The notes below the pieces were generated by a model. That model was not told where the DNA came from. It did not search any database and was given only the letters and a program-made list of their open reading frames with translations. A DNA stretch of 64,000 nucleotides from Falsiroseomonas tokyonensis (GTDB lineage: Bacteria; Pseudomonadota; Alphaproteobacteria; Acetobacterales; Acetobacteraceae). The position numbers and the translations under genes are program-made. The number at the start of each line of letters is the position of its first letter. Within the stretch, counting starts at the first letter, position 1. Shown here in pieces: positions 57,787 through 64,000 of the stretch. The stretch lies in NCBI RefSeq assembly GCF_019024325.1, contig NZ_JAFNJS010000002.1:496118-560117 (forward strand), in the 5' to 3' direction.

Positions 57787-59223
57787 CTATTGTTCGCGGA
57801 AGGCGCGGTGGAAGCTGTCGATCAGCGGCTGCATCATGTAGCGGGCGAAGGTGCGTTCCCCGGTCCGGATCTGCGCCTCCACCGCCATGCCGGCGCGCAG
57901 CGTCAGCCCCTCCACCGCCTGGATCTGGCTTTCGTCGAGCAGGATCTGCACCCGGTAGTAGCTGAGGCCGCGGCGCTCATCCTCCGTCACGTCGGAGGCG
58001 ACGAAGGTGACGTGGCCGTGCAGATAGGGCACCAGCCGCTGCTTGAAGGCGGGCAGGCGGATCTCGGCCTGCAGGCCGTCATGGATCACGTCGATGTCGT
58101 TCGGCTGGACATGCACCTCGGCCACCAGCCGGTCCTCCGCCGGCACCAGGTCCATCACCGGATCGCCGGCGCGCACCACGGCGCCCACGGTGAAGACACG
58201 CAGGTTCAGCACCGTGCCATTCTCCGGCGCCACGATCTCGAGCCGGGTGGAGACATTCTCCGCCGCGCGCAGCCGTTCCTCGGTCTCGGAAAGGCGCAGG
58301 CGCACCTCGCGCAGCTCGGTCGAGGCTTCCTGCGTGCGGCCGGTCTCGATGCGCTCGATCTCGCGCTCCGCTTCCTCGATCTGGGCGCGGGAGCGGACCA
58401 TCTGGTTGGCGATATCCGTGACATTGCCCTCGACCGAGGCCACCTGCCGCTGCAGCGCCAGCAATTGCGGCAGGCGCGCCAGGCCCTGGCGCAGCAGCTG
58501 GGCGGTGTTCGATTCCTCGGCCCGCAGCAGCACCAGCATGCGGCGCTGCGCATCCATCTGCCCCTCGGCAGAGGCGATGGTGGCGCGGTGCTGGTCGATG
58601 CGGGCGCGCAGCACCTGCACCTGGCTTTCCAGCGCCAGGCTGCGCGCCTGGAACAGGGCGCGCTGGCCGGTGATGACCTCCTCCGCGCGCGGTTCGCGGG
58701 AGGCGAGGAGATCGGGCGGGAAGGTGATGGAGGGCGCCCGCGCCAGCTCCGCCTCCAGCCGCGCATCCTGCGCCAGCAGCGCCCAGCGCTGGCTGCGCAG
58801 CGTTTCCGTCTGCTGCGCGGCCTGCGGCTGGTCGAGCCGCATCAGCACCTGGCCGGCGGTGACGACGTCGCCGTCCCGCACCAGGATCTCGCGCACGATG
58901 CCGCCCTCGAAATGCTGGATGGTGCGGCGCGTGCCTTCCACCTTCAGCACGCCTGGCGCGATCGCGGCCTCGGCCAGCGGCACCAGGCTGGCCCAGACGC
59001 CGAGCCCGATGACGAAGATGCCGACGATGAGGTAGCCCAGCCACATCGCCACGGCGGTGCGCGGCCGCTGTGCGTCCAGGATGGAATCCGGCTCCGGCGG
59101 CTGCCACAGGGCGGGCGGCGGCGCGGCGGGGCGTGGCGCGAGGCCGGTAATGGCCGGCACCGGCAATATGCTGCCGATCGGCTGCGGGCCGGAATTCGGG
59201 CCCATGGGAATGGCGCCGCTCAT
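57787..59223 (-). CDS. HlyD/PrtE family type I secretion membrane fusion protein
   Basis: A 478-residue periplasmic adaptor. A Pro-rich cytoplasmic N-terminus (about residues 1-55) precedes one helix (WLGYLIVGIFVIGLGVWASLVP, about 61-82). A lipoyl half-motif (IAPGVLKVEGTRRTIQHFEGGIVREILVRDGD, about 88-119), a long coiled-coil (about 135-315) and a second lipoyl/barrel region (LEIVAPENGTVLNLRVFTVGAVVRAGDPVMDLVP) follow. The C-terminus is LRAGMAVEAQIRTGERTFARYMMQPLI, typical of PrtE/AprE. It links the inner-membrane ABC protein to an outer-membrane TolC-type channel that is not encoded here. It overlaps the ATPase gene by 4 nt. Confidence 0.94.
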   Translation of the reverse strand: MSGAIPMGPNSGPQPIGSILPVPAITGLAPRPAAPPPALWQPPEPDSILDAQRPRTAVAMWLGYLIVGIFVIGLGVWASLVPLAEAAIAPGVLKVEGTRRTIQHFEGGIVREILVRDGDVVTAGQVLMRLDQPQAAQQTETLRSQRWALLAQDARLEAELARAPSITFPPDLLASREPRAEEVITGQRALFQARSLALESQVQVLRARIDQHRATIASAEGQMDAQRRMLVLLRAEESNTAQLLRQGLARLPQLLALQRQVASVEGNVTDIANQMVRSRAQIEEAEREIERIETGRTQEASTELREVRLRLSETEERLRAAENVSTRLEIVAPENGTVLNLRVFTVGAVVRAGDPVMDLVPAEDRLVAEVHVQPNDIDVIHDGLQAEIRLPAFKQRLVPYLHGHVTFVASDVTEDERRGLSYYRVQILLDESQIQAVEGLTLRAGMAVEAQIRTGERTFARYMMQPLIDSFHRAFREQ

Positions 59224-60989
59224 CGTGCTCCTTCCGCCCTTGGGGGCTCCCTGGGGGGCTGCTGGACGATTTCCGCCGGCCGGCTGCCTTGGGCCAGGCG
59301 CTTGAGGACTTCCGCGCGCGGGCCGAAGGCTTCCGCCGCGCCATCGCGCAGCAGCAGCACCTTGTCCACGCCCTGCACCAGGGTCGGCCGGTGCGAGACC
59401 AGGATCACGGTGGCGCCCTGCGCCTTCAGCATCTCCAGCCCCCGGATCAGCGCCTGCTCGGCATCGCCATCCAGGTTGGAATTGGGCTCGTCCAGCACGA
59501 CGAAGCGCGGGTTGCCGTACATGGCGCGCGCCAGGCCGATCAGCTGGCGCTGGCCGCCCGAGAGGTGCTGGCCGCCATCGCCGATCTCGGTGTCGTAGCC
59601 CTGCGGCAGGCGCAGGATCATCTCATGGCAGCCGGCCAGCTGCGCGGCCTCGAAGACACCCTCCGGCGGCTCGTCGCGCATGCGGCTGATGTTCTTCATC
59701 ACCGTCCCGTCAAACAGTTCCACATCCTGCGGCAGGTAGCCGACATAGCGGCCGAAATCCTCCCGCTGCCAGGTGAAGACATCGGCGCCATCAAGGCGGA
59801 CGGTGCCGGCGGCGGGGGCGAGCGTGCCGATCAGCAGGCGGATCAGCGTGGTCTTGCCGGCGGCGGAGGGCCCGATGATGGCCATGCTCTCGCCGGCCGC
59901 CAGGTTGAAGCTGACGCCCTTGATGATGGCGACCGGCTGGCCCGGGAAGCCGAAGGTCACCCGTTCCGCCGCCACGCGGCCGGTGGGCGCCGGCAGCGCC
60001 ATGCCCGTGGGGCGGATGCGCGGCATGGCGAGGAAGGCGAGCAGCCGGCGATAGGACTGCCTGGCTTGCACCAGCTGCTTCCAGCCGCCGATCATCTGCT
60101 CCACCGGCGCCAGCGCCCGGCCCATGATGATGGAGGCGGCGATGGAGGCGCCGGAGGTCAGCTGCTGTTCCAGCACCAGCCAGGCGCCGACGCCCAGCAC
60201 GCCGACCTGCACGGCCAGCCGCGTGAAGCGGGTGATGGAGAGGAGGATGGCGGCGCGGTCCGCCGCGCGTTCCTGCGGGGGGATGGAGCTGGACAGCCCC
60301 TCGCGCCAGCGGGCCAGCACGGCGGGCGCCATGCCCATGCTGTCGATCACCTCCGCATTGCGGACCATGCTCTCGGCGCGGCGCTGATTGGTGATGCTGG
60401 CGGTGCTGGCCTGGCGCACCAGCTTGCCGGTCGCCCATTCATTGGCCAGCGTCAGCAGGAACAGGATGCAGGCGCCGCCGAAGGCGATCCAGCCGAGCAT
60501 GGGGTGCAGGGCGAAGATCACCGCCAGGTAGATCGGCACCCAGGGCACGTCGAAGACGGTGAGCGAGGCCGGGGAGCCGAGCCAGGCGCGGCAGGCGCCG
60601 AGATCGCGCAGCGCCTCCATCCGGTAGGGGCGGCCGCGCAGCTGGCTCTCGATGGCGCGCAGGAAGGCCTCGGGCGCCACCTTGCCCTCGATCCAGCTGG
60701 CGAGACGCTGCATCACCTGGCCGCGCAGCCCGTCCAGGATCGCCATGACGAGCAGGGCGAAGATGGCGATGGCGGTCAGGTAATACAGCGTATCGATGCT
60801 GCGGGAGCCGAGGACGCGGTCGAAGACCTGCATCATGTAGAGCGAGACGGTGAGCTGCAGCAGGTTCACCACGCCGCTGAACAGCGCAACGCCGACCAGC
60901 TGCCGCCGTCCGGCCGCGATGGCGCGCGACAGCACCGTCTCCGGCGCGGACTCTGCGGCGCCGGGCAACAGGGGCATCGGGGGGCGCAT
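59220..60989 (-). CDS. Type I secretion ABC transporter permease/ATPase (PrtD/AprD type)
   Basis: A 589-residue exporter. The membrane domain (about residues 25-315) starts with LVGVALFSGVVNLLQLTVSLYMMQVFDRVLGSRSIDTL, characteristic of PrtD-type T1SS transporters without a C39 peptidase domain. The ATPase has Walker A GPSAAGKT, the signature LSGGQRQLIGLARAMYG and Walker B FVVLDEPNSNLDGDAE (the family-specific EPNSNLD). It drives one-step secretion of RTX-type proteins. ATG 60989 lies 2 nt after the stop of the upstream small gene. Extended starts exist but overlap that gene. No RTX substrate is in the window. Confidence 0.95.
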   Translation of the reverse strand: MRPPMPLLPGAAESAPETVLSRAIAAGRRQLVGVALFSGVVNLLQLTVSLYMMQVFDRVLGSRSIDTLYYLTAIAIFALLVMAILDGLRGQVMQRLASWIEGKVAPEAFLRAIESQLRGRPYRMEALRDLGACRAWLGSPASLTVFDVPWVPIYLAVIFALHPMLGWIAFGGACILFLLTLANEWATGKLVRQASTASITNQRRAESMVRNAEVIDSMGMAPAVLARWREGLSSSIPPQERAADRAAILLSITRFTRLAVQVGVLGVGAWLVLEQQLTSGASIAASIIMGRALAPVEQMIGGWKQLVQARQSYRRLLAFLAMPRIRPTGMALPAPTGRVAAERVTFGFPGQPVAIIKGVSFNLAAGESMAIIGPSAAGKTTLIRLLIGTLAPAAGTVRLDGADVFTWQREDFGRYVGYLPQDVELFDGTVMKNISRMRDEPPEGVFEAAQLAGCHEMILRLPQGYDTEIGDGGQHLSGGQRQLIGLARAMYGNPRFVVLDEPNSNLDGDAEQALIRGLEMLKAQGATVILVSHRPTLVQGVDKVLLLRDGAAEAFGPRAEVLKRLAQGSRPAEIVQQPPREPPRAEGAR

Positions 60990-60991
60990 AT

Positions 60992-61456
60992 TCAGAAGAC
61001 TCCCCCCGGCAGCAGGTCCGGGCGAAGCCACAGCGCAAGCGCGATGCCGCCGAGCAGGCCGAGCGCCACCAGATTGGCCAGGACGAGCTTCAGGAAGCCG
61101 GGCCCGCCGCGCAGCCGCGCCAGCTGGTCCCGCGCCGCTTCCAGGCGGATGGCCTCAACCTGGTTGTGCAGGGTGCGGAAGGCATGCGCCTGCAACTCCG
61201 CCTCCGCCTTGCCGCGCAGTGCCTCCCGCTCCGTCGGGCGGGCGGCTTCCACGGCCAGGGCGAAGGCCAGCAGGTCGCGCAGACGGTGCTCGGCCGCGCC
61301 GGTGACGAAGTCCTCCAGGCAAGGGCCGGCCAGGGGGGCAGTCGGGGTGGCAGCCGGGGCGGCAAGCGCCACCGGCGGCACGGGCCGGGGTGCCTGGTCG
61401 GCGCGGCCCGGGCTGGCACCGTCCTGGTGCAGGCCTGTGATGTGACTTCCAGACAT
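60992..61456 (-). CDS. Small hypothetical protein with C-terminal membrane anchor, first gene of the T1SS operon
   Basis: A 154-residue protein not recognised as a named family. After a Pro/Ala-rich N-terminus (about 45 residues) come two predicted helices (CLEDFVTGAAEHRLRDLLAFALAVEAARP and an Arg/Glu-rich helix to about residue 118). A single transmembrane segment follows near the C-terminus (FLKLVLANLVALGLLGGIALALWL, about 121-144). This looks like a tail-anchored inner-membrane protein with a cytoplasmic helical head. Its stop is 2 nt from the T1SS ATPase start, so tight coupling implies a role in assembly or control of the exporter. Confidence 0.72.
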   Translation of the reverse strand: MSGSHITGLHQDGASPGRADQAPRPVPPVALAAPAATPTAPLAGPCLEDFVTGAAEHRLRDLLAFALAVEAARPTEREALRGKAEAELQAHAFRTLHNQVEAIRLEAARDQLARLRGGPGFLKLVLANLVALGLLGGIALALWLRPDLLPGGVF

Positions 61457-61549
61457 TTAATGGTCCGTGCAACTGGCGGGCGAGCGGCGAAATACGCTCA
61501 CCACTCGTCTCCTAGCATGCGAAGGCCTGACAACAAACAAACGTGAGGG

Positions 61550-62563
61550 TTAAACCGCACCAGGAAGACAATCAGGCGCGCCCGGCCGAGGGCTGGAAGC
61601 TTCGGACGCAATCGTTTCGGTATCGAAGTCGGGGGCGGGGATGGCCAGGTAGGCCATGCGCTTCGCTTCCATGCGGCCGCGCGTCACGGTGTCCAGGATC
61701 AAGCCGCAGGCAAGCGAAAGGAAGGCCAGCAGCACCAGGCCCATGGACAGCACGGCTGTGGGCAGGCGTGGCACCAGGCCGGTGGCAAGGAAGGTCTGGA
61801 TCACGGGAATCGCCAGCACGACGCCGATGCCGGCCAGCAGCGCGGCCGCCAGGGCGAAGAAGGGCAGCGGCCTTTCCCGCCGCACCAGCAGCAGGATGGC
61901 GCCCAGTATGCGGAAGCCGTCGCGCCATGTATTGAGCTTGGAGGTGCTGCCGGGCGGCCGCGCGCGATAGGGGGTCGGGACCTCGCCCACCGGCATGTGC
62001 AGTTCCAGCGCATGCACGGTGAATTCGGTCTCGGTCTCGAAGCCTTCCGCCAAAGCGGGGAAGGATTTCGCGAAGCGGCGGGAGAAGACGCGGTAGCCGG
62101 AGAGCATGTCGCTGATCCGGTTGCCGAAGATCACGCGGACCATGCCGGTCAGCACCAGGTTGCCCAGCACATGGCCGGGGCGATAGGCGGCTTCAGCCTC
62201 CGTCACGCGGGTGCCGGTGACCATGTCCAGCTTCTGGTCGATGGCCAGGCGCAGCATCTCGGGCGCCGCGGCGGCCTCGTAGGTGTCGTCGCCATCGACC
62301 AGCACGTAGAAATCGGCCTCGATATCGGCCAGCATCCGCCGCACCACATGGCCCTTGCCCTGCTGCGGCTCCGACCGCACCAGGGCGCCGGCGGCGCGCG
62401 CCGCTTCCACCGTGCCGTCGCGGCTGTTGTTGTCATAGACATGGATGACGGCGCCGGGCAGGGCGGCGCGGAAGGCGGCGACCACGCGGGGGATCGCCAC
62501 CTCCTCGTTGTAGCAGGGAATCAGGACGGCGATGCGGGGCGCAGCGCCCATTTGGGGGCTCAT
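61550..62563 (-). CDS. Family 2 glycosyltransferase with C-terminal membrane helices
   Basis: A 337-residue GT2 enzyme. IAVLIPCYNEEVAIPRVVAAF (about residues 11-31) is the nucleotide-binding start. VYDNNSRDGT follows, and VLVDGDDTYEAAA (about 85) holds the DxD-like metal site. DMLSGYRVFSRRFAKSFPALAEGFETETEFTVHAL resembles bactoprenol/dolichol-phosphate sugar synthases. Two helices near the C-terminus (about 235-255 and 270-290) anchor it. With the overlapping GtrA gene it forms the usual pair that makes and flips a lipid-linked sugar. Confidence 0.9.
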   Translation of the reverse strand: MSPQMGAAPRIAVLIPCYNEEVAIPRVVAAFRAALPGAVIHVYDNNSRDGTVEAARAAGALVRSEPQQGKGHVVRRMLADIEADFYVLVDGDDTYEAAAAPEMLRLAIDQKLDMVTGTRVTEAEAAYRPGHVLGNLVLTGMVRVIFGNRISDMLSGYRVFSRRFAKSFPALAEGFETETEFTVHALELHMPVGEVPTPYRARPPGSTSKLNTWRDGFRILGAILLLVRRERPLPFFALAAALLAGIGVVLAIPVIQTFLATGLVPRLPTAVLSMGLVLLAFLSLACGLILDTVTRGRMEAKRMAYLAIPAPDFDTETIASEASSPRPGAPDCLPGAV

Positions 62564-63009
62564 GCCGCGGCGGCCTGGAAGACGAAGCGGCGCGAGAGGA
62601 AGAAATTACCGGCCAGGCCCGCGATCGCGCCGGCCGCGACACCGATCACCGGATGCGCCGCCACGAAGGGCACGAAGGCGACCAGCGCGGCATAGGTGCC
62701 GTAGTTGCAGGCGAAGCCGACCAGGTTCACCAGCAGGAACACCGCCCATTGCCGCGCCAGGGGGGCGCGGGGCGCATTGCGAAAGGTCCAGGCGCGATTC
62801 AGCGCCCAGGTGGTGCTGGCCGCCGCCACATAGGAGACGGCGCGGCCGGAATAGAGCCCGAGCCCCATCGCCAGCCCGGCATAGAGCACCGCCGAATCCA
62901 CCAGGAATCCCACCGTGCCCACCACGCCGAAGCGCAGGAATTGCAACAGCCCGTCCCGCCGGTGCGGCCCCAGGCGCGCGATCAAGGCTTCGGCGGTGCG
63001 TGCGGGCAT
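62560..63009 (-). CDS. GtrA family membrane protein
   Basis: A 149-residue four-helix protein. LLQFLRFGVVGTVGFLVDSAVLYAGL (about residues 23-48) is the GtrA signature, followed by SYVAAASTTWALNRAWTFRN and AGLAGNFFLSRRFVF. GtrA proteins are thought to flip undecaprenyl-phosphate-sugars. ATG 63009 has GGAAG 5 nt upstream; an in-frame ATG at 63054 would add 15 Pro/Ala-rich residues. The stop overlaps the GT2 start by 4 nt. Confidence 0.9.
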   Translation of the reverse strand: MPARTAEALIARLGPHRRDGLLQFLRFGVVGTVGFLVDSAVLYAGLAMGLGLYSGRAVSYVAAASTTWALNRAWTFRNAPRAPLARQWAVFLLVNLVGFACNYGTYAALVAFVPFVAAHPVIGVAAGAIAGLAGNFFLSRRFVFQAAAA

Positions 63010-63142
63010 TGGTCTTCCATGGGCTGGACGTGGTGTGGCGGGCGCGGTCGTCAAACCACGCCACGGTGACGAAAAGGCGGCAGCTTGCCGGCGCCGCGCC
63101 GGGCTGCGAGCCTCGGCGGTGTCACCAAGGGGGTTTTGGCGG

Positions 63143-63991
63143 ATGCGGGTCGGCGTCGTGGGGCTGGGGCAGATGGGCTTGGGCCTGGCCGGGCGGCTGG
63201 TGGAGCAGGGGGCGGACGTCTGCGGCTTCGACCTCGATGCCGGGCGGCGCGCCGCGGCGCAAGCCCGGGGCGTGCGGGTGGTCGAGGCGGCGGAGGTCGT
63301 GGTGGCGCCGATGGTCCTGCTCTCCCTGCCGCAGGACCGGGCGGTGGAGGCGGTGCTGCTGGCGCTGCTGCCGGCGTTGCCGAAGCAGGCGGTGGTGGCC
63401 GATACCTCGACGCTCGACCCCCAGGCGGCGCGGCGCTTCGCGGCCGCGGCGGCGGATTGGGGCGTGGACTACCTGGATGCGCCGGTCTCCGGCGGCCCGG
63501 CTGGCGCCGCGGCCGGCACGCTGGCCATGATGCTGGGCGGCGAGGCGGCGGCGATCGAACGCGCCCGCCCGGCGCTGGCGCTGGTCGCCACGCGGCTGGT
63601 GCATGTGGGCGGCGCGGGGGCGGGGCAGGTGGCCAAGCTGGTGAACAACCTGATGGTGGCGACGCATCTCGCCGTGGCCGGAGAGGCGCTGCGCCTCGGC
63701 GCGTTGGCCGGCGTGGCGCCGGAGGCGCTGCTGCCCGTGGTCAATGCCGCCTCCGGCCGCTCCGCCGCCACCGAGGTCAATTTTCCGAAGTGGATCCTGC
63801 CCGGCGGCTTCGATTCCGGCTTCACCGCCGGGCTGATGCGCAAGGATGTGCGGCTGGCCCAGGCGCTGGCGGCGGATGTGGGCGCCGCCTTGCCGGTCTG
63901 CGCCGCGGCCGTGGCGCGGTGGGAGGCGAGCGAGGTCGCGGACGGCGCCGACTTCAACCGCGTGCCCGCCGCCATCTTAGGGGGCGCATAG
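63143..63991 (+). CDS. NAD(P)-dependent beta-hydroxyacid dehydrogenase (3-hydroxyisobutyrate dehydrogenase family)
   Basis: A 282-residue two-domain dehydrogenase. VGVVGLGQMGLGLAGRLVEQG (3-23) binds NAD(P), and VVADTSTLDPQAARRFA follows. DAPVSGGPAGAAAGTLAMMLGG (about residues 113-134) is the substrate-binding SGG motif. KLVNNLMVATHLAVAGEAL (about 161-179) carries the catalytic Lys, and FTAGLMRKDVRLAQALA is the C-terminal signature. The substrate may be 3-hydroxyisobutyrate, tartronate semialdehyde or a relative. A further gene seems to begin 3 nt after its stop. Confidence 0.93.
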   Translation: MRVGVVGLGQMGLGLAGRLVEQGADVCGFDLDAGRRAAAQARGVRVVEAAEVVVAPMVLLSLPQDRAVEAVLLALLPALPKQAVVADTSTLDPQAARRFAAAAADWGVDYLDAPVSGGPAGAAAGTLAMMLGGEAAAIERARPALALVATRLVHVGGAGAGQVAKLVNNLMVATHLAVAGEALRLGALAGVAPEALLPVVNAASGRSAATEVNFPKWILPGGFDSGFTAGLMRKDVRLAQALAADVGAALPVCAAAVARWEASEVADGADFNRVPAAILGGA

Positions 63992-63993
63992 CC

Positions 63994-64000
63994 ATGTTCG
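63994..64000 (+). CDS. Possible start of the next gene (cut by the window edge)
   Basis: ATGTTCG begins 3 nt after the dehydrogenase stop, with GGGGGCG 8-14 nt upstream. Only two codons are present, so nothing can be said about its product. Confidence 0.3.

Noticed and set aside
1-64000. CRISPR arrays, tRNA/rRNA genes, insertion sequences, integrases
   Set aside because: No regularly spaced repeats, tRNA cloverleaf sequences, rRNA segments or transposase/integrase motifs were recognised on either strand by reading. A covariance-model and repeat search would be needed to exclude very degenerate cases.

Overview
The window is high-GC DNA (about 70 % by eye) with the gene content of an alphaproteobacterium. 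Several features point to the Acetobacteraceae (Roseomonas-like): orphan Bug-type tripartite tricarboxylate receptors, TRAP receptors, a PhrB-type iron-sulfur photolyase, a DUF3309 mini-protein, a pst-phoU-phoB block and a fused PcaDC enzyme. The family placement is inference. No rRNA, tRNA, CRISPR array, transposase or integrase was seen. Coding density is high, many genes overlap by 1-4 nt, and only one stretch (8136-8628) exceeds 300 bp without a gene.

Layout. 1-7.3 kb: solute receptors and small exporters: a cut-off peptide-type ABC receptor, an Asp/Glu racemase, an orphan TRAP receptor, two divergent TauE/SafE permeases, and an iron-type ABC receptor plus fused permease with a GNAT gene but no ATPase. 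7.5-18 kb: an unknown protein, citrate synthase, a membrane-anchored thermonuclease, a SixA phosphatase overlapping a CHAD protein whose CYTH half is degenerate, an SDR-DUF6134-photolyase operon, and an EAL protein with a broken GGDEF motif. 18-25.4 kb: YebC, two overlapping membrane mini-proteins, three Bug receptors, a Gfo/Idh/MocA oxidoreductase and a DapA-family aldolase behind a GntR-like operator. 25.4-31.4 kb: two tandem sulfite-oxidase-like genes, a cytochrome c and an autotransporter. 31.4-37.7 kb: a phosphate-starvation block, STAS-HATPase followed by pstSCAB-phoU-phoB. Both transcription units carry good Pho boxes, which suggests that a partner-switching pair belongs to the Pho regulon.

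37.7-42.4 kb: an SbmA/YddA-like ABC exporter, DUF1499, DUF3253, a PNPOx-like protein and a renalase-like FAD enzyme form a minus-strand operon. A single-domain response regulator follows. 42.4-53.9 kb: pcaG-pcaH-pcaDC-pcaF (protocatechuate catabolism), a complete DctPQM TRAP transporter, dgoA-dgoK, a secreted alpha/beta hydrolase and an ABC permease/ATPase pair. A 29-bp operator-like palindrome lies directly before pcaDC. 54-64 kb: MepA endopeptidase, GalE, a low-GC HNH endonuclease gene that looks foreign, a type I secretion operon with two unrecognised small proteins, a GtrA/GT2 pair and a 3-hydroxyisobutyrate dehydrogenase-like enzyme.

The clearest candidates for undescribed biology are: the Pho-box-controlled STAS/HATPase pair; the SixA/CHAD unit with a pseudo-CYTH domain; the duplicated sulfite oxidase with one degraded export signal and a hairpin over the second ribosome binding site; and the lone low-GC HNH nuclease with an unrecognised N-terminal domain.
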